Both the position numbers and the translations under genes were made by a program. This document shows, piece after piece, positions 11,701 through 24,089 of a stretch of DNA of 64,000 nucleotides; the first letter of the stretch is position 1; every line of letters begins with the position of its first letter. The DNA comes from Macrotrachela quadricornifera (lineage: Eukaryota > Rotifera > Eurotatoria > Philodinida > Philodinidae). The notes beneath the pieces were generated by a model. It had not been told where the DNA came from, ran no database searches, and saw only the letters and a program-made list of their open reading frames with translations. The stretch covers positions 6,877-70,876 of the forward strand of contig JAJEKB010000253.1 of assembly GCA_022393335.1 (NCBI GenBank), in the 5' to 3' direction.

Positions 11701-13491
11701 TTTTTAAAAAATTAAATTTCATTTCATCAAAAAATAAAAATGTTATTGATTCACACCATGGTAATATTGTTAAATAAATAAAAAAACTTCGAAAATAATT
11801 ATTTAATGTAATATTCAATATTTTTATTGTTAATACAGGTAATATAACAATTATATTACTTAAAACAAATAAACATATAGATAAAAGACGTTTTAAACTT
11901 TGATTAACCATTTTTGAACGTTCATTTTCTTTAAATTTTGTAAGAACAAGTGAATAAAAAAATACTGTTGCTAAACGTTTACGTTTTAATTTAAATATAT
12001 CTTTATATGATATATATATCCATGCAAATGTTAATAAATCAAGTAATATAAAAAGTATATAAATAATTTTTGTTGGTATTAATGATTTTTCATTATCATT
12101 ATTTTGATAAAAAATTATTTTTCGTTCATTTGATTTACATATATTTATAATAAGTGGATTATCTCCACCTATTGTTATATGAATAGAAAGAAAAAGACTT
12201 GAAAGAAAATAATTAAAAAATATTCCAAATATTAAACAATATTTTGAATATAATGTACTTTTATGATTTATTGTTGAATCCCAAAAATGTGCTATTTCAC
12301 CAATTATTATAAAGAATATATCAAATGTTGATAATAATAAAAGAAAATGAATAAATAATTCAAGTGAAAGACATTCATTATAGATTAGTATGAAAAAACA
12401 TATTAGAAAAATTATTATACAACGAATTACACATATAATTAAATGATGAAAAAGATATAAATTAAAAATTAAACGTTGATTTGTCATCGTCTTTCGACGA
12501 TAATTTTTAACAATATTACATAATCCTGATATGAATTGAGTTATTAATACAATTGCCAAAATAATAGTAAAAACCATTAATATAATCAAAAATAAACGTG
12601 AAACAAATAATATAGCTGTCATAATTTATAAATTACTTGTACTAATTCAATATCAACTATATCGAAACATTTATGTATTTTAGTAGCAAATAAATAAGAC
12701 CAAATAATAGTTAAGTAAATATACTATTGATTTTTTTTTTCTTATTCTTATATATTTTATATTATGATTGAGATAAGCCTTTTTTTTTACATTTATATTG
12801 ATATCAAGCTAAATCTTACTTATTCCTGCTGTGAAGGCTCATTAGACAAACAGCGATATACAGAAATAATCTTTCTCAGATAGCAATAATAATAATCATA
12901 ATATCTTTTGACATGTACATTAATTAGAAACAGATGTGATGATAAGAAGCAAGACACAAATCTTACATATCGATCTATTCTTACCCTGTTTTGCTGCTAA
13001 ATCATAATCTGATCCATATGTAGGTAATTCATGTTTTTCCATATGTATAGGTGCATTGTCTTTGTCACTCTATTATAAATAAATAAATAATTATAAGAAT
13101 TTTTTTAAAATTAAAATAAAACTAACATCTTGTAAATTTTCAATATTTCGATAATAAGCCTTTTGTAAAACTTCCGTGAAGAAAAATATTGTCAATACCT
13201 TTAATTAAACAAATGTATATAGAAAAAAATCAATATATATATATATGTTTAGTCTTTTTTTTTACTTGAACGAAATAACATATCAAAAATGAAATTACAA
13301 ATGGTGTAAAGCCACTATCCGATAATGTTACCGGAAGACCAAGAATACCTGTACCGAGAATTGATGCAATTGAAACGAAATCTATATAATTATAAAATAT
13401 ATTTATTTAAGAATAAATAAATATTTAAAAATCATTTACAAAATTGTGAATAATGAGAAACAATTTTATAAATTTTTTCACCTAGACCCAT
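8750..13491 (-). CDS. multi-pass membrane transporter, AAAP (amino acid permease)-like
   Basis: About 18-19 short exons on the minus strand. Exon 1 (13491-13440) begins MGLGEKIYKIVSHYSQF; exon 2 gives SIASILGTGILGLPVTLSDS, the glycine/proline-rich first helix typical of the AAAP fold, followed by helices reading PFVISFLICYFVQVLTIFFF. An acidic cytoplasmic segment follows (exons near 13074-12986 and 11561-11320). Further helices lie near 11222-11108, 10935-10822, 10768-10669, 10505-10444, 9487-9370, 9163-9093 and 9031-8930, and the last exon ends FIAAVIYDIYHIIRFYSQ (stop at ~8750). The exact join between the exons near 11320 and 11222 is unresolved. Substrate is unknown; the family moves amino acids across plasma or lysosomal membranes. 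One intron carries a nested gene (11594-12622). Confidence 0.6.
10585..10655 (+). repeat. tRNA-like / possible SINE fragment in an intron
   Basis: Inside the ~160-base intron 10506-10668 of the AAAP-like gene. An A-box-like GTCGGTAGAGTATTAG is followed ~40 bases later by a stem-loop GTGGAT...ATCCAC resembling a T-arm, with GATCTGCAGTCAAGAGACC between them, recalling a tRNA-Cys anticodon region. The acceptor stem does not pair and the anticodon arm is disrupted, so it is not a functional tRNA. Confidence 0.3.
11594..12622 (-). CDS. intronless seven-helix receptor-like protein nested in an intron
   Basis: A single uninterrupted frame of 342 residues with seven hydrophobic segments, roughly residues 5-31, 50-80, 85-112, 127-150, 182-208, 243-268 and 276-297, short basic loops, and a basic C-terminal tail (KFNFLKKKFRSNKNRH). 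This is the layout of a rhodopsin-like GPCR. No DRY motif follows the third helix and no NPxxY is visible, so family placement is by topology only. It lies wholly within a ~1.4 kb intron of the AAAP-like gene, on the same strand. Such intronless, diverged 7TM genes are common in rotifers as putative chemo- or peptide receptors; ligand unknown. Confidence 0.6.
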   Translation of the reverse strand: MTAILFVSRLFLIILMVFTIILAIVLITQFISGLCNIVKNYRRKTMTNQRLIFNLYLFHHLIICVIRCIIIFLICFFILIYNECLSLELFIHFLLLLSTFDIFFIIIGEIAHFWDSTINHKSTLYSKYCLIFGIFFNYFLSSLFLSIHITIGGDNPLIINICKSNERKIIFYQNNDNEKSLIPTKIIYILFILLDLLTFAWIYISYKDIFKLKRKRLATVFFYSLVLTKFKENERSKMVNQSLKRLLSICLFVLSNIIVILPVLTIKILNITLNNYFRSFFIYLTILPWCESITFLFFDEMKFNFLKKKFRSNKNRHLQQRIGRRLSSYRDTIINIQTNENK

Positions 13492-15197
13492 AACTGTTTT
13501 TTTTGTTTATACTAAAACAAACAGAATATTGTTTGTAAAATCAAAAAATAAAAATACTAAAATTTTACTTATGCCTTTTCTTTCTAATGGAAATTCCACT
13601 TAATATTCCAAAATTAAACTACTCCAGCTGACGACAGTTGCCAACTAGAGCATAAATTAACGAACAAACACAATCACATGTACTATGACCAACTACGATA
13701 AAAAAATATATACTCTAAAGACAAGAAAATTTTAACAAATATAAAATATATCAAATTATTGATATTATTGACAAAGAAAAAGAAAACAATAATTTGCATT
13801 ATAGTTGAAAATAATTATGCTGGAAATTTTAATAAGCATTACTGGTTAATACTATTTTTAACGGCATGCACCATCTATTGCCTAGGTATAATCTACTGCA
13901 GATGGCGACAATAGATAGTAAAAGAAAAACTCAGTTGGTTCAATGAATCAACCATTGAACATAGTAGACTTAGAGGGCATAATTAGATGTGAACGCAATT
14001 ATTTGTTAAGTTTTCTGATATCCAATGCTCATTCCAATATAATCAATTATAAAAAGAACTGTGAAATGCTAAATAATTTCACACATAAAATTGTGTCTAA
14101 TCTTCAAGAAAATGAGACATATCAAACAGTAAAATAGCTTATGTATTCTATCCTTCTATTGATGATTTCACTAACCGAGAAGTGAATGATTATGGACATA
14201 ATATTGAAAATATTATTGCTTTTTATTAGCTTTTAGAATATAAATTGTTGATACTCTACATTTCTCATGCGCCAAAGATTATTATAGTTGAGATTTAGAT
14301 ACTACTAAACGATATTACGATAAGTAATTTTGGCGTTATAAAATTTGTTGAATTAATTGATCTATTTGTGAGATTTTTTCTTTAAGTCGTCATCGTTTGA
14401 TAGTCATCAATATTTCCGTTATCAGTACCATTTTGTTAGAGAAAGCACTATTACTTATTGAAGAAATATGCTTTAGAAAATTTATACTTAGTATTCTTTT
14501 GAGTTTTGTCTGTGTGACATGTGAACTAAGCCATATTGTTACAACGAACTAAAGTGCATGACTAAGAAAGAACTAAAATCGAAGGAGAACTGTTAATAAT
14601 CAATGAGTGTTTGGAGGAATAAATGACGATACGAGACAATATTTTGTGGCTTCAATTGATCATTTTGTTAAAATCGCTGAATTTAGTTCTCCATATACGG
14701 TTCTGACATTCTTTAATCTAATCATTCGCCATATTCTTAAATTTTCTAGTTATTTATTCAAGTAATTCTTACTCTTCTCTTGTATATGTCAATAAATATG
14801 TTGTCGCTTATCAAAATACCTAACCTAAATTTCTCTCATAATTAATGATTGATTGTATGTAAGGATAGGCAAGGTATGCTAATTTTGAAATCGTTAATCA
14901 TATAATTAAAATGTACTTGTGAATTTCTTATGCAATCCATTGAATCTGACATATCTTATGCAAAACAAGCCTAGAAAGATCATTTTTTTGTTGTTCGTAT
15001 ACAATTTTATATCATCGATTTAACAGTCCGTTAAAAGGGAGAATAGCATATTTCCGTGAACACGTCTTCAATTCTCAGTCTTTTTTACATGTGCCATTTA
15101 ATTATTTTTAAAATCGAATCGAAATCGTTCATGCCATCTAAAACTTTCTTCCTGTCTGCCATTATCATTATATACAGTGTATATTATATCTAGCTAG
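13492..15197. other. gap without a recognised gene
   Basis: Upstream of the AAAP-like gene. The only sizeable frame (13943-14137, 64 codons) has no recognisable features and no linked exon. No RNA gene was seen. Confidence 0.5.
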
Positions 15198-15378
15198 CAG
15201 TAGCGGATTTGGAGGGAGAGTGGCGAGATTTTGACACCCATTCGCGAAAACTTTTTCGATTTTTCTCAACAGAAAATGAACAAAAATTTAATTCATACTA
15301 CCTCTAACGAACCTCAAAAAGTAATTTTTGCCTACGACTACCTCCTCCTCCCCTTCCAAAATCCTAGATTCGCCACTG
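15198..15378. mobile_element. non-autonomous hAT-type MITE, ~181 bp
   Basis: The left end reads CAGTAGCGGATTT and the right end, on the other strand, reads CAGTGGCGAATCTAGG. These are imperfect terminal inverted repeats of the CAGTGGCGGAT kind seen in many hAT MITEs. The 8 bases on each side (CTAGCTAG and ATAGCTCG) agree at 6 of 8, consistent with a decayed 8-bp target duplication. There is no coding potential inside. Confidence 0.6.
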
Positions 15379-17360
15379 ATAGCTCGTATCAAACGATGCA
15401 CATCTTGTAGTAATATTGTAGTTGTGTTATCGTACGTTTACTATATACTTACGAATTAGTTTTATTCTAATAACCAATCATATAAAAGGAATTCTATTCA
15501 TTGTTGATTGGTTATTTTTTAAACTAATGATAATGTATTTACTATAGTTGTTGTTTACCACATCATCTTTTATTAAAAAAGTCATATTTTTCCATTCGTG
15601 ACGTTCTTCACCATACATGATTTTGCGTTCTATCAATATATTTTTTTAAAATTCTGTCAATCAATCACTTTACTGTTATTCTTTGTGTATTGACACATTT
15701 TCTTCGTTTTTCTTTTCCTAGTTAACTATGGGTGATATATGGTCACAAAAAAAAACCTATTCGTCGTTAAATAAAACTTAAATCGAACATCATCAATCAT
15801 AGTCATCAAATAATTGCAAACAAATTATTCTTTGATACTTCTATATAGCTTTTATATATTTTGAGATATATTTGAATTTGAACAATATATAGTTTTTGAT
15901 CAATTTTAGTGATTAAGTTGATTAAAATTTCATTTAAATGTTAAAAGTTTCATCATTTACAATCTACATCTATTCATATAATTGGTCCATTTATTTATTT
16001 AAATCTTTATCGATTAAATAATAATAATGTTCAACGATATTTCACAGAGTAAGTATATAGATTATAAATAATTGGTACCAAGAAATTAGAATTTGTTTTA
16101 AAAAAAGTTATTATATAAAATGTTATCGAAAAATATTTGTTAATTATTAATAAATACAATACAGATATTGATCATCCAAAAGCATTGACACAATAATGTA
16201 TTAATATTATATGAACAGAAGGTAATGACGTTTGTATACAGTCGACTGATATGGACCATTAATGAATATGAATTTGGTTACATTGACTCATGAATGTAAT
16301 TGTACTCATCATAAGGTTTCGTATTTTTGTGTGTAATCAACAACAAAAATTGTGACAGAAAATTCACGAAGAGTTTCATATAGAATATAATAAGAATTTA
16401 TGTATATTGGTATAAATATAATTTTGAATTTCAAACATATGATTTTCATGATTAGTTTTAATATTGAGTGTATTCTACCGTTTTCATTCTATTTAAAGTT
16501 TTATGAGAAATATTGCGGTTTATAACTTCGAAATTTTAGATATTTCTTAAACATTTATCGTCCGCTAGTCAAATTTTGACAAAAATAATTCATTCATGTT
16601 TTGTATCGACCTAAAACAATAAGAAAACATGCTGTTTTGTCAAGAGAGTCTATGAATATGTTACAGATATTTTCAAGGTTTCTTTAGTTTTTTGCCTAAA
16701 GCAAGAGATGAAAGAGAGAGTCTAGTATATCATATAGTACTTAAATAGTCTCACATAGATATACTATTAGCAAATTAAAATCATTCGTTGTTAAAATAAA
16801 ATAAACATTATTGTATGTTCATATGAGGAGGCCTGTAATTTTAATATATCCTTGTATATATATATATATCATAGATTTTATTTATACTTCAATTAAAGAT
16901 ATCAACATAATTTTTAAGCATTTTCCACATAATCGTGAGAATATTTTGTAATTATAAATCTTCATAATCATACAAAAATAAAAATTTATGTTTCATATGT
17001 AAGATTTCTTAAAAATCAAGTATTACTCTTTTTCTTTCTCTTAGCATTCTTTATTGAACATATAATTCATTTCATTCAAATGTTTGTCACGAATAAAAAC
17101 TTAGTAAGGTATTAAATTTCAAAGTAATATGATCTTTATTCTCTATTTGACTCAATTATATTTTATTTTGATATGATATCGAAAATTTTGTTGTACATAT
17201 TGCTTCTTTTTTCTAAACTATACATATATTGATGAAAGATTTATGAATAAAAATAATATCATTGTTACTATATTATTAATTATTATTTTTCAGATATAAT
17301 AAAAATAAAAGAATTAATGTTAATTCTGAATGTTTAATAGACAAAATAAATATATTCAAA
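15379..17360. other. AT-rich gap upstream of the POMGNT1-like gene
   Basis: No coding exon recognised. A polypyrimidine-CAG site at ~17293, 68 bases before the start codon of the next gene, could be a 5'UTR intron acceptor or a trans-splice acceptor. Confidence 0.5.
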
Positions 17361-20300
17361 ATGAGAAAATTCAAAAGACTTATTCAAAAACAATTTGGTG
17401 GTGTGGGCAATTTTTTTGCAATGATTATTTTAGTCACAATTACTGTGCTTTTTATTAATACATATATTCTTTCAAAACGAAATCGTATGTTGAAATGTTT
17501 ATTTTAGAAAATAATTCTTTTTATTTTTTATTCTTCTAGCTACCAGTGATCTTATAGATAGACATTTATATACAGATAGATTGTCATATAGTCAAAATCA
17601 AACCATAAAATCTATCGATTTACAACAACAACAAACAAAACAAAGTCAAAGATTATTAGTTCCAGATGCTGGTTAATATATGAATAAATTATATTTTATT
17701 TTTCAAAATCAATATTTTCCTTTTATTTTCAGGATGTGAAATTGATGATAAATGTTCAGATGATTCTATTCCATATAAAGTTATATCTGGAGATGGTATA
17801 GATAAATATCCTATGATATGTTTCAATAATAGATTGTAAGCATAATTATAAATAAATATATATATTAAATCATATGAATTTTATTTCTGATGTATTTAGA
17901 TTAGTTCATAAAAATTTAAAAGATTCAAAAATTGGTCGTGGAGTAAATATAGTGGCAATTGATGGTAAAACTTATGATGTTAAATTATCGGAAACATTTG
18001 ATACGTATGCTGAAGGTAGAAGAAAAGGATATATTGATAATATAGGAAAAATTTTTAATTTGTTTTCTTTAGAAAATTTCTTTTTAAGAACACTTAAATT
18101 AACATTACATGATGGTGATATTATTATTATGGCTAGTTTTGATGAAATGACTTATGGGTAAGAATAATAAGAGGATTTTTATTATTTATATATATTTTTT
18201 ATTATTTATTTTTAGATTGAGAGAAGCATCATTATCATTATTAGAAAAATATGGTAGTCAATTAATAAAACTTCTTAAATTTCGAGATTCATTTGTTATG
18301 ATTGGTCAAAAAGGATTAGCACGTGGAAAAGCTATTGAATTGGTATAATAAAATTTTTATATCGAAATTGGGAAGTATCCCTTAACTCTGATACACTCAT
18401 TTGAGATTTAGATAGATCTCAAATGATCCTATTTTAATGTTATATGCACACAATATCAAATCAAAATATCTCTCACTAGATATACTCTAGTAAAGAATAG
18501 TACAATATGCCACTATTGTCAGTTATTTATCATCACTAGTAGTTTATGTAATAAACTATCTTGGTGTGCATATGAATGCATGTTACCCATTTGGGATTCA
18601 TGTGAATTCCAACGAGATTTTTTTTAATGCTTTTTAATTGGAATGTTAGATAGAATTTTATTCTTTCAACTATACTCTAAGGATAACTAGTAGAGTTTGC
18701 TAGTAATAGTAATCAGTTATACTAAAAAGAGTACTAATTCAGGAACGATAAGTTTCTAGCTACGTTGCATTTTTGCTGAAAATTTAATTCTAATATGGAA
18801 AGAAATTATGCCGAAACGTGTAAAATGTTACAGTAAGTATCTCTCGTTTGTCAACACGAATGTTTGAGCAGAATGTAATGTAGTTAGAAACATTTCATTT
18901 TTAAAACATTGCTTTACTACAAAATAATCATCATTAAACATTTTTCTTAGATATCATTAGGATTATTACTAAACATGTTTCTCATTAAATAAAATCACTT
19001 AAAAATATTCTAGAATGAGACAATAGGAATTGGAAAAAAATTAATTATTTAAATAATTATTTTTACTTTAGCGTGAACCAAAAGGTAATCGTGATTTTGG
19101 TCCAGCGGCACGCGTTAGTGGTTGTGCTAAATTTCCTTGTATGTTCTGTACTTAATATTCATTTTATTCTTCTAAATAATATATTTGTGTTGATAATTTA
19201 GTGGGACAAATAACTCCACTTTCATTTCCAAGTATGGAAGTGAATAAAGAAGGAAAAATTGCCGTTGGTAAAACTATAACAAACTGTGGTTTAATTGAAA
19301 CATGTAAAGAGAATGAATTTGCTGTGCATGTTTATACAGGAAAAGATAATAATGATGAACCAAAAATATGTGTTGATGGAAAATATATTATTGCAAAAGG
19401 TCTTAATGATGCTGGTCGTGGTTTAAATATTGTTGTTGTTTCAAATGGAAAAGAAGTTATTCGAACAGGACATTTTGATACATGGCAAGAAGGTAGAAAA
19501 TAAAATATTTATATTTTATATCTTATTTTTTATTTTGTTTTGTTTTTAGATAGTACAAATTTAGAAATTTTTCTTGAAAATCTTGAAGAAAATGTTATTA
19601 TTATTGTTGTTACATTTGATGAAGCATCATCAAAGTAAGTAATTGAATTAATATATAATATAAATTTTATCTTCTAACACATGATTAAGGCTAACATTTG
19701 TTTATCTATTATTTTATTACGTCATATATATGTATATATTTATTTAGTTTAAAAAATTTGACTCGAGGTATATTACAAGATATTGGAAGTGAGAAAATAG
19801 GTTCACTCGTTTTTCATGGATCTTGGGCATTTATACATCATTTCAAAACGAATATCAATTTTAATTTTGAAGAGGTGATCATATAATAGATAATACTTGT
19901 GTGTTAACATTTTTCTTTTAATTTAATAAGAAAATGAGTGAGCAGAATTTCCTGTTTTAATCAGAAGAAAAATTTTTTCTTTGTTTTATTTTTAATTATA
20001 TTGAGCAATGTAAATATGTTTATGTTTGTTTTTTTTTCTTTCTATCTTTAGGCTTAGTCAGCACAGTAAAAACCTTTTTTTTGATCTTGGAAGTGCAACT
20101 ATACAAAATTTAAAATATCGCGACGTTTGGGTACTTGTGGGACAAAAGGGCATTAAAGGTTTTAGCCCTTATGAAGAGGTTTGTTTTTATTATCTATGGT
20201 CGAAATTTAAATAATGCTTTTTTTTTATGATAAATCCATTAGAAATAAATTTTGATATTTAAAATATGATTTTATCATACATGTAAAAGAGGATATGAAA

Positions 20301-23300
20301 TTCTGCTCAGTCATTCACTTAGATTTTTTTAATGCACGGCTTACACTATTTAATATTTAATACCTTATTTTAAAGTAATGCATATACATGTATATATATT
20401 TAGATTTCATATGCAGGAGCGGGAAATATTTATGCGCCTCCAATTAACAAAAGAATGTGTGTACCGCAAACATGTAAATAAAAAAAAGAAACTAATTATA
20501 AGATAATTCTTTAATATAAATAAAAATATTTAGTAAAAGGAATTAAAATTCGACCTGATCCATTACCATATCGCAATGATAAACGTCGAGATTTTTGTTC
20601 ACGTTATGATGGTTATGGGGATTTTTGTAGTGGTATGTATATATATCATATTTAACCAATTATTATGATTTTAAAAAAATATTTTTTTTTCTTTTAAAGA
20701 TATGAATGTTGATAAAAATTTAGTGGCAGTTCCGTTAATAAATAAAACATTGGAAGATAATCCAATTTATTCAACATCAATTTTAGTTATTGCTGGTTTG
20801 TTATTATTTTTTAGTTAATTTAAATTTCGAATATCAAAAAAAAAATTTATTTTATTAAGGTATTTCACATAATTCTCTTCGTATGTGTTTGGAAACTTTA
20901 TTAATGCAACCAGGAATTAATATTGAAAATGTTATTGTATGTATTAATATTTTTTGATATTTATATGAAAAAAATAAAAATTGAATTTTTAGGTTGCTAT
21001 TGATGAGAAATTTGCAGAAGCACTTGCATTAATTGATTTATTTGGTTTTCGTGGTGAAAAAACATCGAGTAGTTCAACATATATGGGTAAAATAAAATAA
21101 TAATGATAAAGAATATATTTTTTCTATAATTATTATTTTTTTTCTTTTAAAGAACATTATGAAAAAGCATTGAAAAAAATTTGGGAACTTTATCCAAATA
21201 AAGTAAAAATAAAAAAAACGACAAATTTAGATTACAATATTTTGCAAAAAATAATTAACTAATTCTGTTTCTTGTGCTTTTCCACAACAAAATCACTTTC
21301 AATAGTCATTCGGACCAATCTTGATAATGATGAAAACGCTTGTACCATATCTATTAAAAAATGATAAGCTGCCAAGCTCCTTAAAATTCTGAATCATTCA
21401 TAAATTTTTAAATGGTAACAACAAAGACTTTGTAATATTAATATCCAAAACAGATTATTTCTCAAAGGATAAAGGAATACATTAAAAGAAGATAAAGTAA
21501 AAACTATATATTGAATAAAAGCAATTCAAAAATTTTGAACCATATGTTAAAACTCTTAAGTCGATTTTGAAAGTTCAGTTTGCAGCTTTTTTTCATCGTA
21601 TCCTCTTCTTTTGATATTGCTATTACAAAGCTTCTGTTGTCACTGTGTAATCATTCATGACTGATTCTAAATTTCAAGAAGTTTGATGGCTCATCATTTT
21701 TCAATAGATACAACTCACCCACTTTTCCCATTCTCAAGATTGATACGATAAGTCCATTCAATAGCGTGATGTTTCAAATCTGAATTATACATTTCTAATA
21801 GATAACTATATACTATAATCGAAAGTATGAATGACTATTGCGTGTGATTCTAATGTAGAAAAACAAAAATGATGAATTAGTTTTTGCGGAATATAAAAAA
21901 AGAATAATTTTATTTAGGATAAAATAATCGTTATTGAAGAGGATCTTATTTTATCACCAGATTTTCTTTATACACTTGCATTATTAAGTGAAACATTTCG
22001 AAAAGATGAAACAATTAATGCAATTCAAATGTGGAATCCAAATTGTATTAATTTATTTTACCTTTACAAAAAAATTTTACTCATAGCTTTTTTTTCCATT
22101 TAGCTTATGATATTATCAATGGTTCAATTGAATTAATTTATCGTGTTGATCAGTTTTATGGTTTAGGTTATTTATTAAGACGTTCATTTTATGAAAAAAA
22201 TATTCAAAATTCATTTAAAGAATGTTGTTCTAAACGGTAAATTTTTTTTTGTAAAAATAAATCATTTGTAAATAGTTCTTTCTATTTTATTTTTAGAGTT
22301 TGGGATAAATGGACATTTTCTAATACAATTTCATTTTTAATGCCAGATGTTTCAAGAGCATTTCGACGGCCAATGGATGGAAATCGATTGAATACAAAAT
22401 ATATTGAAACACTTTTTAATCAAAAACGAAAAACAAGTTTGTAAGTATCATGAAAATGATTCAACAAAAGTTTATTTCTTATAGAAAATATTGACATTAA
22501 AATAAATGTATGAGACGATAGTCTATGATCGAATCTTGCATTTATAACATTATACTTTTTCCTTTGAGACCTTCAATGTGACACTCGTTTTCTTCACGTA
22601 AGAAGTAAGTATGTTTAAAAGAAAAAGACCGAGCCATGCTTTTTAAAACAAAAATAAAAATTAAATATATAAAATGACGACTTACAACGAATTTTTGATT
22701 GCCAAATAGGCTATATTTGACTTGTTTGGTTCACACTATCTTTAAATGTCATGGTATAGAATTGAAAGTTTTACCATAACTTCTTCAATACAATCCAATG
22801 GTAGAGCCAGAATTTTGGATTAAGAGCTCAGGTATCTCTACGAACTTTTAAGTCCTCCTTCCTCTAATGATTATAATACGTGTCTCAAAAATTTCGCTAG
22901 AGAGTCTAAGCTTATTCTAATTATCTCATTTATTATGACGTATGAAATTTTACTGAATATGTAATACTTTTAGAGTCAAATCAAATTTCATTATTCAGAT
23001 ATTGTTTAAAAATAAATAAGATGAAAGTTGGATATTCAAGAATGTATTTTTTTTCTCTAGAATTCTATTGAATTATTTCAAATTTTAATCGAAATTATTA
23101 TTTTGTAATCTAGAAATCCATTTCCACCACTATCAAATATTGATACACTTCGAAAAGATAAATATGATACACTTTTAACTAAATCAATAAATTCTGCAAC
23201 ATTAATAAAATCATTGGGAAAATGTGAAACAATTAATAGTCATATGTATGAATTAATACAAAATCAAAATACGTATGAAACAAAAAAAAAAAATTTCGTT

Positions 23301-23542
23301 TTTTTTATTTATTTAAAAATATTTATTATATTAATAGATCAGATGAATTTAAATATATATATGAACAACAATCAAACAATGATGTAACATCTCTTAAAAC
23401 AATTTTACCTTGTTTTGGTCTTTTTCCTCATGAACCACTTGGTCTTTATCATGGTGTGCTTCGATTTAGTGCGAATAAATATAATTTTTATCTTGTCGGA
23501 TCTAAATCACCATTTTTTACAAGTGTATCAAGCTCTACTTGA
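17361..23542 (+). CDS. POMGNT1-like glycosyltransferase (GT13) with two ILEI/PANDER stem repeats
   Basis: About 19 exons. Exon 1 encodes a type II signal anchor (MRKFKRLIQKQF then a hydrophobic run to ~40). Two ILEI/PANDER domains follow. Repeat 1 is in 17900-18342 (GRGVNIVAIDGKTYDV, ASFDE, LKFRDSFVMIGQKG); repeat 2 is in 19202-20178 (GRGLNIVVVSNGKEV, TFDEASS, LKYRDVWVLVGQKG). Exon sizes match between repeats (85/85 and 127/127 bases), so repeat 2 arose by internal duplication. A Cys-rich linker (RRDFCSRYDGYGDFCS) precedes the GT13 domain: STSILVIAGISHNSLRMCLE, IVIEEDLILSPDF (the metal-binding E-E-D kept), YGLGYLLRRSFYE, VWDKW, FLMPDVSRAF. Human POMGNT1 adds GlcNAc to O-mannose in the Golgi and has a single stem domain. 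The 127-base exon of repeat 2 exists in two versions. Confidence 0.85.
18399..18424. other. intronic hairpin
   Basis: A perfect inverted repeat (ATTTGAGAT / ATCTCAAAT) around an 8-base loop, in the ~730-base intron 18343-19071 of the POMGNT1-like gene. Role unknown. Confidence 0.4.
19748..19874 (+). other. alternative exon 10a of the POMGNT1-like gene
   Basis: A 127-base exon with a TAG acceptor and GAAGAG|GT donor. Joined to the preceding AA| it reads NLKNLTRGILQDIGSEKIG then LVFHGSWAFI. It is homologous in length, phase and sequence to exon 10b and to the 127-base exon at 18216-18342. It replaces the conserved R-D before W with H-G. Confidence 0.7.
20052..20178 (+). other. alternative exon 10b of the POMGNT1-like gene
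   Basis: A 127-base exon with a TAG acceptor and GAAGAG|GT donor. Joined to the preceding AA| it reads KLSQHSKNLFFDLGSATIQ then LKYRDVWVLVGQKG, the canonical ILEI sequence. Including both 10a and 10b would add 254 bases and break the frame, so only one can be used per transcript. Confidence 0.75.
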
Positions 23543-24089
23543 GATATTATATTCTCCTTAATGAATCTCTCAAGTTATTTCCATTTTAATATTATTAATT
23601 GTGTGTTTAATTCATACTATTTACGATTATCGTTTGTTCTAGTCTATTCATATCATCTATAATTTAAATGTTTTTCTTCTTTTTTTTCGAAAGAATAACT
23701 AGCTTTAAGAACAAAATTCAAATCAATGTACACAAATCATGCATTACATTACATTCCATACTACGTATCCTTGTTTTTTCAGTTTTTAATATTTAAAATA
23801 ATGATGATAGAGATTTTTTTTAATTTATATGTATCGTTTTTTTTGCTATTGTTGCTACCCATATTTACATATAAAACATCTTGTTATTTCCTTGTCATTT
23901 TCTGTTTTTATTTGATGATTTATGTACGTGTGAGAATAAATTTTAAAAATAATTATTGATTATGCAAGATATTATTTTGGTATATATATATATATATTGC
24001 ATCATATTCTTATTTTTTTATTGTTTTTCTTATTTATCGTCACATTACTGATAAGAGATTATTGCATCAGCACATTATTTGTAAAGTAA
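23543..24089. other. intergenic gap with a TA microsatellite
   Basis: About 0.5 kb of T-rich sequence with a (TA)n tract near 23982-23998. A chance frame at 23726-23959 is all hydrophobic/aromatic low complexity. Confidence 0.5.

Noticed and set aside
13943..14137. 64-codon plus-strand frame with ordinary-looking composition
   Set aside because: No motif, no splice continuation, surrounded by stops; insufficient to call a gene.
22790..22910. Second hAT-like end (CAATGGTAGAGCCAG..) in a POMGNT1-like intron
   Set aside because: Only one end with a weak match to the 15198 element; no opposite terminus or target duplication found.
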